Positions 1-9,818 of a stretch of DNA of 64,000 nt are shown piece by piece. Under the pieces are notes generated by a model. The model did not search any database. It was not told the origin of the DNA and saw only the letters and a program-made list of their open reading frames with translations. Made by a program: the position numbers and the translations under genes. Position 1 is the first letter of the stretch; every line of letters begins with the position of its first letter. The DNA comes from Clytia hemisphaerica (Eukaryota > Cnidaria > Hydrozoa > Leptothecata > Clytiidae), in the NCBI GenBank assembly GCA_902728285.1, contig CACVBU010000485.1, positions 496,001 to 560,000 of the forward strand, in the 5' to 3' direction.

Positions 1-52
1 TTTGATGTTGTTTTTAGTAGTTTTGAAAGTTTAGGAGCTTATCATTATTATT

Positions 53-681
53 ACCGGGTGCAGCAGAAAAAACTTTGGACGTTTGGCGAGCCACTGAGGC
101 CGAACAAAGTCTTGTTTAGACTCAAAACCACTTTTATTAGAAAGAGGACATGCTAACTTAAATTTTGCGGTATAACTTTTTAAGTTTGGTCAAGTAGTTG
201 TCAAGTTATAAGCTTTTGAAGTTAAAATTCACTTTTCGAAAAGTGTGAAAAACACGTAATAAAAGGGTATTAAATTAAGCATTTTTAAGCGTTTTCGATA
301 AGAATTTTTTTCAAATATTTCTAAAAACTGACTATTTACTAAAAACTGACTATGTTGTAAACGAAAACTGCTTTTAAAAGTATTTTAACAATAAATTATG
401 TCGTAAAAGTCGTTAAATAAGTCAAATACTGAGCTATTTTTTCATTATTTGCATAAATTTAATACACCTTTTTTTACGTGTTTTTTACACTTTTCGAAAA
501 GTGAATTTTGACTTCAAAAGCTTATAACTTGACAACTACTTGACCAAACTTAAAAAGTTATACCGCAAAATTTAAGTTAGCATGTCCTCTTTCTAATAAA
601 AGTGGTTTTGAGTCTAAACAAGACTTTGTTCGGCCTCAGTGGCTCGCCAAACGTCCAAAGTTTTTTCTGCTGCACCCGGTA
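53..681. mobile_element. Foldback MITE in a LINE tail
   Basis: Two arms of about 215-230 bp (roughly 53-270 and 462-681) are near-perfect reverse complements. Both termini read ACCGGGTGCAGCAG inward. The spacer is AT-rich and holds no gene. The element sits inside the ATT-rich tail of the LINE fragment that follows on the minus strand, since both flanks are (ATT)n-like. This makes the exact target duplication ambiguous. No transposase is present, so it is non-autonomous. Confidence 0.85.
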
Positions 682-682
682 T

Positions 683-1105
683 TTATTATTATTATACAGT
701 ATACAAGTTCACATGCCCGAGGTGGGCCTCTACGAACCGGTTTGATTACAATTCTAATTTGTTAAATATCTAAGTTTGTGTCTTTTCCACGCTTCATTAA
801 GGTTTTGTTTAAACAAGTGAATGGAGGTCGACTCGACGACAAATCGTGGCAATGCATTCCATGTAGGGATTGTTCTATAGTAGAATGACTTTGTTTGAGC
901 TCCTCGAAGACCATCAGCAGCAAAGTTTGGAACGAATTCGTGATCGTGAAATCTGGCTGGACGAGTTCTTTTAACTAGCTTGTCCGGAGTTGTTTTTGGA
1001 TCATAAAAATGGATATGCTTATACATTTGGACCATATCGCAGAAAAGTCTTCTAAACTCAAGAGATGGAAGCTTGAGTCTTTGTAGACGCTCCTCATATT
1101 ATTAA
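683..1105 (-). mobile_element. 3' end of a CR1/L2/Jockey-like LINE
   Basis: Read on the minus strand, the frame encodes the typical post-RT tail of these LINEs: a YEERL...LPSLEFRR segment, an RxxRxxxHxHEFVPNF segment, then SFYYRTIPTWNALP and FKQNLNEAW. A short 3' UTR follows, with an AGGCCC...GGGC-like hairpin, ending in an AATAAT-type tail. The open part is 754-1035, but this is a 5'-truncated retroelement and not a host gene. The fragment at 54080-54535 has the same domain and a similar 3' UTR, so both belong to one family. Confidence 0.8.
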
Positions 1106-1251
1106 AGAGGCTATTTGGTAAGTTGTGTCTGCCCGGGCTTCCAAAGTTTTAAGAGTCTGTCAACAAGGGCTCACTCACAAAATGTTTCATTCAAACTGTA
1201 TAGACCAGACTCTAAAATTTTACAAACTTTGTACGTTGAGGCTGGTTGAGG

Positions 1252-1297
1252 CATGGATATAATACAGAGTTAAAAGTTTTCTCTGTATTATATCCAT
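1252..1297. repeat. 46-bp hairpin with 8-bp flanking repeat
   Basis: An 18-bp perfect stem (CATGGATATAATACAGAG and its complement) with a short loop is flanked on both sides by GGTTGAGG (1244-1251 and 1298-1305). This looks like a very small foldback insertion with an 8-bp target duplication. Confidence 0.6.
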
Positions 1298-1305
1298 GGT
1301 TGAGG

Positions 1306-2124
1306 TAAGAACTTTTTCTGAAATTTTGAGTCTGGATATTACCCAGGGTAGAACTTCTCATGTTATCCAGACAGTACTAATCGAGCGTTTGCTTTGTGAT
1401 CAAAGTAATCAATAATACAATAGTACTGATTTTAGGTATGATTGGAAGACTAAGATTATCCATTGTTTTACTCCATAATTAAATCTTCAGTGAAATATTT
1501 AAAATATATTTAAAAATCAGTGATTTTCAATGGAATTTTCAACAGTTTACTACTGAAAAATTACATTTTAATGTAATAAATTTAAATAAATTTTATTTAT
1601 CAACTTGAAGCATAAATAGCCATTTTTACAAATTTTGATGTTATTAACAGCCCTGATTGGCATAAGCCTAAAATTAGGCTGTGGCGTAAAAAAGGACAGC
1701 TTAAAATTTGAGTTAGCATAAAACGGGCCGATAAGTTACCTTTGATTTTCTGTAGCAACCCACTAGAATCTGAAACCGAGTTTATCTTGACCAAAAAAAA
1801 GGTGCGATTCATGAACAAAACTCATTTATGTTTCTTCCAACCAATCAGAATGCGTGATTATGAGTTACGTGGGGAAACCCAGTGCGAACCCACTCAAAAT
1901 GGTAGGATAATTATGAATGTAATTCTTAATTAACTTCTTTTTGTGCTTTGGTTTAAGGTCAATGTTTTTGGTTTTTCTTACAGTTAGGAACATTTGGCGA
2001 GTTCCTGTACGCGGTCGCAATCAAAAAAATCATAACCGCACTCATAAAAAATTATGCTTGCGTTTTTTTAAACTGTTTTTTACCTAGACGGTGTAGCAAA
2101 CATAATCATTATAAGGAGACTGTG
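1306..2124. other. AT-rich sequence, no gene seen
   Basis: Only short, unconvincing frames occur here. No family, inverted repeat or RNA gene was recognised. Confidence 0.5.
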
Positions 2125-2515
2125 CCTTTAATTGGCTGTAAAAAGTTTCTGCGTCGGTAGAAATTTCTCCAACTTTCAACAATGATAGAACACACCTTCA
2201 TTCGCTACAGTGGAGTGCATGACATAACTCGCGCAGCAACAAACTCACCTTCTGTTGGCTGATCAAAGCAGCGGGCACTTTAACATTCCGCAACTCTGTC
2301 CACCATTTTAAATAAGTTAACAATAGATCCAAAAGGGGGCCCTTATCAAGGAAGATCATTTGCTTTGGTCTCCAGCTTTGGGAAGTAGTAATGTTTTCGA
2401 TTGTTTTTGATGGAAAATGGTAAGAAACTTAAGTTTAGAAAGGTTATTTAGTTTTTGCTGACTGATAGAATGGCAGAATCCTGGATGGCTTCCCTAACTG
2501 TCTTAAAGATATCTA
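2125..2515 (+). repeat. Dispersed repeat, copy A
   Basis: It is diverged but collinear with 21875-22583 plus 23162-23200. Shared landmarks are GCGTCGG near the start, GTGGAGTGCATGAC, CTTCTGTTGG, AACAATAGATCCAAAAGGG and CTTTGGGAAGTAG. The last shared piece is ATGGAAAATGGTAAGAAAC. This copy lacks the two MITEs present in copy B and so serves as the empty site for the 22584-23161 insertion. The family is unidentified. Confidence 0.75.
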
Positions 2516-3385
2516 TATGTAATCAATTGGTTATCAAAGAAACCAATGATTATGAAAAAAATCAATTGGTTATCGTAGTCTAGTTATCGAAAGCAATCAA
2601 TAACAATCAAAGTACTCAACAGCTATTGAGTTATCAAAGGGTAGTAGCTTAGAAAGTTTGAATACTCACAATTTTTTTGAAATTTTGGTACTCGAAATTT
2701 CGATTGTTAATCAATAAGTGGTCATTCGTTTACTTCGATCGTTATCGATTACTTCAATAATTGAATTTATTTTAGTACTATCAGGTGTTATTGAGCGATG
2801 AAAAATTAAAAAAAAATCACTTTTAAAAATTTGAAAAACCTTTTCCACTATGAAATTTTACAATGTCCAAACACTTCTCACATCTTTGCCCTTATCCAGA
2901 CGATGTCAACCGAACGTTATATGGAACCAATTTTCGTAATCAAATAATCAAATTTCATCAAACTAATCGAACAGCCAGTGTAATTCATGCACAGTACGCC
3001 GAATATATTAGGCGTGAGAATGCCCTCAATTGGGTGTAACCTTCTTGATCCTCAAAATATGTTCGGTGTGGCTTTTGCATGGATTCCACACTGGTCGAAC
3101 AGTAATAGAACTTTACCAGAAATTACTGTTCGATTATAGTTTGATAACAATATATTGTTCGATTAAATTTATTTACAGTAGAGTTCAAATAGAGTTCTAT
3201 TAGTTTTGATCTTAAACGATGCTGTTTGTTTAAGGGGGCGGGGGTAATAACTGCCTTTGCTCTGGCCTTTATAAAGACAACACATTTCTGCTGACTCAGC
3301 ATTTCATCACTGGAAAAATTGCTTTTTTTGGCAATAATTCATGCTGAAAAGAGTAATAATTGCTGATTTCATCTTATAATACCTA
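2516..3385. other. AT-rich spacer, no gene seen
   Basis: The segment 2525-2795 contains repeated CAATCAATAA/ATCGATTA-like motifs in both orientations, possibly a decayed foldback. No coding frame is supported. Confidence 0.4.
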
Positions 3386-3600
3386 CCGTAAGTTGGTCTA
3401 ATATCGACATCCCTCATCTAATTCCGACACCCTTCTTTAGAGAAAGGAATAATATGAAAGCTTCAATCACTGATTGAAAAAGGATTATTCCTCTCTTACC
3501 ACTAAGCAAAGAAAAACAGTTTCAACCTTTCTATAAATTTCAGCTGATAAAAAGGGTGTCGGAATTAGAGGAGGGGTGTCGACATTAGACCAAGTTACGG
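3386..3600. mobile_element. 215-bp TA-flanked MITE (CCGTAAGTTGG)
   Basis: Ends are CCGTAAGTTGGTCTAAT and its inverse, bordered by TA on each side. Internal CGACA(T/C)CCCTC and ATTCCGACACCCTTC are inverted in the other arm. The outer element at 19321-21820 is the same family. Confidence 0.85.
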
Positions 3601-3639
3601 TAATGTCTCTCTAGTGTCAAAAATTTTTGCAATGCAATA

Positions 3640-4380
3640 CCGTAGAGTCGTCTAATCTCGACATACGTCTTGCAATCTCGACATAGCTGTAGGCTGGTCT
3701 TCGAAATAAAAAATCAAACATAAACAAATACATACCAAATCAATCACTAAAATGTACTCTCTCTCTATCACGTCACAGATTGTTAATATAATATGAGAAA
3801 TGTGAAGAGTTATTACTTATATTTGAAAAGAAAACTTTAACGATGTAGTAATCGCTAAAAACTAATTAGCATACTTTCAACGAAGATGTCCAAATCACAA
3901 CAACACAACATTTTGCACGCGAGGAATTTTTTAGTAGACATTTTTACCGTGAACCAAAAATAATAAAAAGAACCTGGTTTCCTTTTGAATTTAATGTGAC
4001 CGCCATACTGGCAATCACGGCGTGCGGCCTGTTAGCGCCTAGAGCGTGTGTTTTTATATATAAGGAAGGGGAAACCAGGCTAAGCGCGCAAATTATTTTT
4101 ATCACGTGACTTGAAGCGTAATAAAGTTGTAAAATTTTAATGATGGACACGAGAAAGTTACGAGGAAGTTTGCATGCGTTTCGTGTGTTGTGTAAAACTG
4201 CTTATAATTTGGCTGTTTTTTTAATTGAAAGGATTGCAATGTTTACTGAACTTCTAGTTTGATGGATGAACTTGTTCGATAAGAATGATACCAAGAATTT
4301 CATTCAAGGTTTGTTTTGATTATTTTACAGATCCGGTGTCGAGATTGCAAGACGTATGTCGAGATTAGACGACTCTACGG
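3640..4380. mobile_element. 741-bp TA-flanked MITE (CCGTAGAGTCG)
   Basis: Terminal inverted repeats of about 46 bp begin CCGTAGAGTCGTCTAATCTC and contain GACATACGTCTTGCAATC. TA borders both ends (3638-3639, 4381-4382). The interior is AT-rich without a convincing transposase. It lies 39 bp from a related element, and the similar CCGT ends and TA target suggest one superfamily. Confidence 0.85.
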
Positions 4381-4419
4381 TACTTAACAAACACCAGACA
4401 GTTTTGTCCGGTGTAATTT

Positions 4420-4887
4420 CCAGACGATCTCAATTGAACGGAATCGATGATCGAACAAGCCGACCAAATCGAACGCAATCGACCGATTGAAATTCGATTG
4501 TCGAACGCAATCGAATCTCAATCGAACGTCAAAATTCTGGGTAATATTCAATTGGTTCGATTGTTGTTCGACTGGTTCGATCGTCGATTCCATTCGATTG
4601 AGATCGTCTGGCTTTATTCTTGCAGCTTTCCAACATCCAAGCTCTCAAATATCACAAGCCAAATGAAATTACTTTTGATTTCCCGTAGAAATTATGCGAT
4701 GAACAATCCGGGGGTCAATGAATCGACGATCGAACGCAATCGAACGCAATCGAACATCAATCAAACGCAATCGAATATCAAGCGAATCTGAAAATTGCTG
4801 TAATATTCAATTGCGTTCGACAATCAAATTTCAATCGGTCGATTGGTTCGATCGTCGATTCCGCTCGATGCGATTGAGATCGTCTGG
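4420..4887. repeat. Foldback cluster rich in ATCGAACGCA motifs
   Basis: 4420-4611 is a palindrome with ends CCAGACGATCTCAATT and AATTGAGATCGTCTGG-like sequence. A second arm set at about 4718-4887 repeats the same right end. Both are filled with degenerate CGATCGAACGCAATCGAA units that are open in several frames. Open frames here are by-products of the repeat. Confidence 0.65.
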
Positions 4888-4937
4888 TAATTTGTAAAAA
4901 ATTCTTGGGTTTTTGTGTCGTATGAGTAGGTAGGGAC

Positions 4938-5243
4938 ATTGGGCCATTCCAGTTTTTATTCGTTACCCCCCAATGGACGACATGGAATTTCCGTAGCAAA
5001 TTGCTTTCAAGAAAGTCCGGAATTTCCGTAACATATTTACAAAATACCTATCAAAACAGTGGAATTCCGTTACTGTAACCTAAAAAATCAAGGAATTCCA
5101 ATACTTTAATGCAAAATTAAGTAAAATTCATGGAATTCCAATACTTTCTCTTTAAAGTTTGCCTGGAATTCCGTGCCAAAATTTATTTAAAAAATTGATG
5201 TCATCCATTAGGGGGTAATTTTTTTTTTCTGGAATGGCCCATT
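4938..5243. mobile_element. ~306-bp MITE (GGGCCATTCCAG)
   Basis: Termini GGGCCATTCCAG and CTGGAATGGCCC are inverted, followed inward by TTACCCCCCAATGG and CCATTAGGGGGTAA. The interior repeats GGAATTCC-type motifs in both orientations. Confidence 0.75.
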
Positions 5244-5699
5244 GAACATAGCACAGAAAAGAAAAAAAATTTCAGATACTTTTCTTAGATTAAATTTGAA
5301 AAAAGTAAATGTTAGATAAAAGATTGCAAAGATGAAGATAATAATGTTCATACCTGTTACAAGAGAAATTTTCCCTGCCAAAGCTCCACTCGAAACCGCC
5401 ATATTGGATTAGGATACCCCTCTTTTTAAGCTTGCTCCACAATTAAGTCTATATCATCATGATCGGAATCACTGGTTCTCGCTCGCCGGCGCGGCGGAGC
5501 CAAGTGCCAGAGGGCGATGACCAAATTTACCGTGAGAGAGTATCAAAAAACAAAGCTCGAGTCGAACAAATTGTTTTTCTGAAAACTTGGTATTTGATGA
5601 AACAGACAGACCAAATGACGATAAAAAAATCCATTGAAATTGACTTGACCGGCGTGCATTTAATATGCTGAAAGTGTTTCCATGGTGTTTCCATTGCAA
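5244..5699. other. Unassigned sequence, no gene seen
   Basis: Short frames on both strands (for example 5459-5671) have no recognisable domain. Confidence 0.4.
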
Positions 5700-6450
5700 T
5701 AAATCCAGGTTTTGGGAATTACCCAGAACCTCCGAAAAGTGTAATTGAAATGAGTTTCTTTCAAATGAAATCTTTCACGGGGGTGGGGGGGCTTTTACAT
5801 GATTCCCACTCAGGTAAGTTATGGCATGTCTCAAAAACCTGAAAATTACCATAATTTTTGAAGGCCATTATTTAGAAGGATCATTTTTCAAAAAAAAACT
5901 TTTCGAAATTTTGCTGTCGTCAGCAGAAATCAGCAAAATACGAAATTTTGCAAAAAAGTGCTGATGTCAGCAAAATTTCAAAAAAGGTTTTATGCAAAAT
6001 AATCCTTTTAATGATGTGCAACTTCAGTCCGAATTTCATGTTTCTATCTTTAGCCAAACTAGAGTTATTTAAAAAACAAGTTTTGCTGACGTCAGCATTT
6101 TTTAGTTTTTGCGGTTTTTCGCGAAAATAAGGGCGTAAACAATTAGGTAACACCCCTACAGAGAAACTTCATCATTGTATCCTTCGTAGTAAATCATTGG
6201 TTTCCTCATTTTCTGCCGGCTAATGGCCTTCAAAAATTATGGTAATTTTCAGGTTTTTGAGACATGCCATAACTTACCGGAGCAAATGTACAATAGTAAT
6301 TACTAAGCTTATGGAAATGTTACTTCAATGGACGAAATAATAGACAGTTCTTAATGTTATGATTCTCTATCGCTGACTCTTTTTCAAAAAGCGTTGATGC
6401 TTGATGACATTTTTGAGTTTAGTTTTGTGTTGTATCAAATAGATCTATGA
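5700..6450 (+). repeat. Dispersed repeat interrupted by a MITE
   Basis: The flanks 5700-5813 and 6281-6420 align, inverted, to 53220-53430. Shared landmarks are GTGTAATTGAA(A/G)TGAGTTTCTTTC, GTAATTACTAA, GAAATAATAGACAG and ATGATTCTCTATC. The partner lacks the 5814-6280 insertion. Confidence 0.75.
5814..6280. mobile_element. ~467-bp foldback MITE
   Basis: Inverted arms of about 58 bp begin GGTAAGTTATGGCATGTC and run through CCTGAAAATTACCATAA. The interior is palindromic with GCTGACGTCAGC-like boxes. The collinear sequence near 53.3 kb lacks this block and so provides an empty site. Frames on both strands (5920-6153) come from the palindrome. Confidence 0.8.
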
Positions 6451-7312
6451 AATCTAACTTGGTTTGAATCCACAGTTTTTTGGAACATTAATGAATTTCT
6501 CTGAAAAATTAAACGACACCAGTTACCAGGTACAAAACAACGGATGACTGATAAGATATTTCTATATATCGATATTCGTGCACTTCACGGAATATAGTTT
6601 TGAATTTGTCAACATTGTATAAATTTCCATTAGCAGGTTAACATGAAAAGAAGGTCAAATTTGGATTAGTTTTACAACAGTTATTTACCTGAGCAGTCTA
6701 TACCATTGAAAAATGCTTAACGGAAAGAGATATTATTATGCATGATACTTCTCCATATCCATTGTATCCATTGGTTGCGCTTCCTCCGTAACTAATATTT
6801 TCCTCTCTTTCTTAGATGCTTATTCTTAGATGACATCAGGTCCTTTATTTCAGGAAAATATATATATGGTGAAGATCAGAGATCTGACCTCAAGGAGAGA
6901 AAGTGTTGAAAATACGAAATAAAATAAAGATGAAACATAAAAAGGCACTAATATTTTTATAATTATACGTTTTTTTTTCCATTTTTTTGAATTTTTCTAA
7001 ATATATAAATCAAACCAATCAAACATCCTGTCAAGAAATGAGAATTTTATGCGAAAAAGAACCAACAAACCAATAGACATAAAGTTTAAAAAGCCAAGCA
7101 GAAAAACACAAACACCAAAACCCACTCAAAAACCCAACCAATGCAATCTGGAGTCCCTGACTTGCGACAGGTGCAGCGGCTTTAAACATGTTTTATGGAC
7201 GTCCAACACACGTCCAACACTATTTGTAGTAAAGTCTGAAACAGAAAGAAGCAACAGGTTTATTATGAGCATGATTCTTTTATATTTTCATTCGAATCGG
7301 TTTTCTTTGTTT
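6451..7312. other. AT-rich spacer, no gene seen
   Basis: There is no inverted repeat or coding frame that I can support. A Lys/Thr/Gln-rich frame at 7049-7250 lacks any recognisable domain. Confidence 0.4.
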
Positions 7313-7470
7313 GGGGGGGGGGTGGCACTCAAGGTAAATGACCTACCAGACGTTCGGCCCTTAAGGGTAGGTTTTTCATAGTTAAGCTGGTGCACTGTAA
7401 GGGTAGGAAATTACAAAACTGCACTGAACTTTACTGTAAGGGTAGGAAATTGTGATAAAAGGCCAATTTT
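7313..7470 (+). mobile_element. Half copy of G-rich MITE family
   Basis: A G-run followed by GGCACT, CCCTTAAGGGTAGGTTTTTC and repeated GCACTGTAAGGGTAGG matches the left half of the complete element at 60432-60868. The right half is absent. Confidence 0.6.
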
Positions 7471-7870
7471 TTGGTAAAATTGGCACAAAATTGGTCAATT
7501 TTGGAGGAAAAATTCCACATTTTCTTGGAAAATTGCAGAAATTTTGACAAAGTGAGTTACCTAATCGTAATATAGATTTTTTTTAAATCTACCGATGATT
7601 TTATGAGAGAGGACCCTTAAAAATATAGGATTTTGTGCTTGTTCCGGCATAGAGGTAATAAAAGTTAGATGGAGTAACAACTTTTCTGTAATAGCCACAG
7701 AAGCCATAAAACTCTTTAGAAATTTCTTTCGGCCTCCTTTGATTACCAATCCTTGATAGCAAAAATCAGTCAAGATATAGATTATTAGAACTAAAGTAAA
7801 GTTAATCTGTCCAACGAAACCTCGTATTTTTAGGTAAAATGCGAATTTTTTTCGAGTAATATATTCTTTC

Positions 7871-7996
7871 AGGGCCGGCGAAACGGGGGGGGGGGCATGG
7901 CCCCCCACTTTTTTGCTAAGCCAACCAGCCATGGTGGCGCCTCCTTAGACACTTACTATTTGGCCCCTCCACTTTCAAAATTGATTCGCCGGCCCT
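7871..7996. mobile_element. 126-bp MITE (AGGGCCGGCGA)
   Basis: Ends AGGGCCGGCGA and TCGCCGGCCCT are inverted. The interior is very G/C-rich (poly-G, GGCCCCCC), in contrast with the AT-rich flanks. Confidence 0.7.
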
Positions 7997-8379
7997 GTCT
8001 TTATAGTTTTAAAAGAAGTTTTTATTTTATCGGGAAACTTTCGAGAGGTAAACTTCTTCAAATTTTGCGATTTTTTTGTTGTTTGTGGAAGGTTCTTTGC
8101 TATAAATATCTTTAGATATAAAATAGCAGCTGCTTCAAAATTTTGATAGAATATAGTTGAAAGATTGGCATTACTAAATATGTAAAAATTGACAAAATTT
8201 GCCGAGGATTCCCTGAGCAGCGAACATTTCAAATTCGATGTTCTGTGCTTATTTTCACGAATTAGTATATGTAGATTCCAAAATCAAAAAGTTTCCACGA
8301 TATTATCGTGCAAGTAACGAGTAATTGGCGATTTTTTGCGTTTCCAGGCAAAATTGCAAGGTCTGGAAATTCATGATTT

Positions 8380-8690
8380 TTGGGGGTCTTCAAATTAAAA
8401 AAAGACCTATATCACACGATAGAGCTCTTCAAACTGAGCAAAAAAGTGTATTACACCAAAGTCCCAACTTCTCTAGATCAAAATTTATTGGCCTATTTGT
8501 GGTAAAGAACAGGGAATTTCCCCACAATCTGCATTAATTTATGCAAAATTAAACACCTTTTTGACAACAAATAGGACCATAACTTTTGATCTAGAGAAGT
8601 TGGGACTTTGGTGTAATACACTTTTTTGCTCAGTTTGAAGAGCTCTATCGTGTGATATAGGTCGTTTTTTAATTTGAAGACCCCCCAAAC
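8380..8690. repeat. ~310-bp foldback
   Basis: The arms share GGGGGTCTTCAAATTAAA, ACGATAGAGCTCTTCAAAC, GTGTATTACACCAAAGTCC and AACTTCTCTAGATCAAAA in opposite orientations. Overlapping frames on both strands here (8325-8727) are the same palindrome read twice. Confidence 0.8.
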
Positions 8691-8727
8691 CGCCCATAAA
8701 TTTTGCTCCACCCATCCGCCCGTTCAA

Positions 8728-8890
8728 GAAACTTTTTGACTTTTTTCACGACTTTTTTTACTTTTATTTGACTTTTTGACTTTTTTCTAAGAATCTTTGA
8801 CTTTTTCTTTGACTTTAAGACTTTATTTTTGACTTTTTCTTTGACGTTTTGACTTTTTTTTTAACTTTTTTGACTTTTTTTGACTTTTTG
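8728..8890. repeat. Degenerate GACTTTTT simple repeat
   Basis: There are about 15-20 imperfect units of GACTTTTT/TTTGACTTTTTC. Confidence 0.8.
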
Positions 8891-9818
8891 TAGAGGTGTC
8901 CGATAATTTTTCGAGTGATTTACCCCTCGGGAAAAATGATGAAAAACATGATTGACGACTAAAAGAGAATAAAATATGGGCGTGAAAACTGATTTTTCTA
9001 GGCGTAATGGCGTGAAATCGAAAAAGAATTGGCGTGATGGCGTGAATTTTGGGTCCACTGGGAGGGCCTCTTTAAAAAATCCATTAGGGATGGTTTTGGA
9101 GTGTAATTTTTAAACTTTGAATTTCGAGTGGGGATGAAATCAAAATCAATATCCCAGTGGGGCTGAAATTTCAGGGTATTTTCCCACCGGGGACAAAATT
9201 TCGGCCAAATTTCCCACGGGTCTGTGACACAGAGGTGTTTTAATGAGTTTGTGAAAGAGCTTTGGTGTTATTGAAATTTGAAAGTCCAGTGATAAGCCAA
9301 AAAAGTCTTGACTCGAGTCATAAGATCAAAATCTATCGCAAGAAGATTTTAATTATTCAGAACGAAATTAATCAAATCTTCAAAGTTACATTCAAATAAT
9401 AGAGAAATTATATTTTCAATGCTCAATCAATTTTTTGAAACCTCTTTTTTGATTCTTTCACAAAAAACAAAAATGAGAAAAATCTCCTTCAGAATGATTT
9501 TAGACTTAATGCGCATGCGTTCTTAAATCTGATTGGTTGTCTAGGGGAGGTAGTACCTGTTTAACTGATGAATACTTTATGTATGCTATATTATAAACTC
9601 GTTCAAAGAAATAGAAAGAAGAAGAAAAGATTGAATTGATTTTTTCATATGCTATGAATCAGGTGAATGAGCCAGTATTATAGCAACGGCTTGATACAAA
9701 TTTTTGTGATTATTATTATCATCGAATCAAGAAAAAAAATAGCGACTGGCAGAGGTTGAAAGATCGCTCGCTATAGATGTTAGCTTAAGCATTCTACTTT
9801 GGAGGTTGCTGGTCAAAT
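8891..9818. other. Upstream region of the 9.8-kb gene, no gene seen
   Basis: 8980-9060 has GGCGTGAA-type repeats resembling 35210-35290. 9100-9230 has repeated GTGGGG(A/C)TGAAAT and CCCAC(C/G)GG motifs. No promoter could be fixed for the downstream gene. Confidence 0.4.

Noticed and set aside
8325..8727. Three frames of 60-72 codons
   Set aside because: They share the same peptide because they read the two arms of one foldback.
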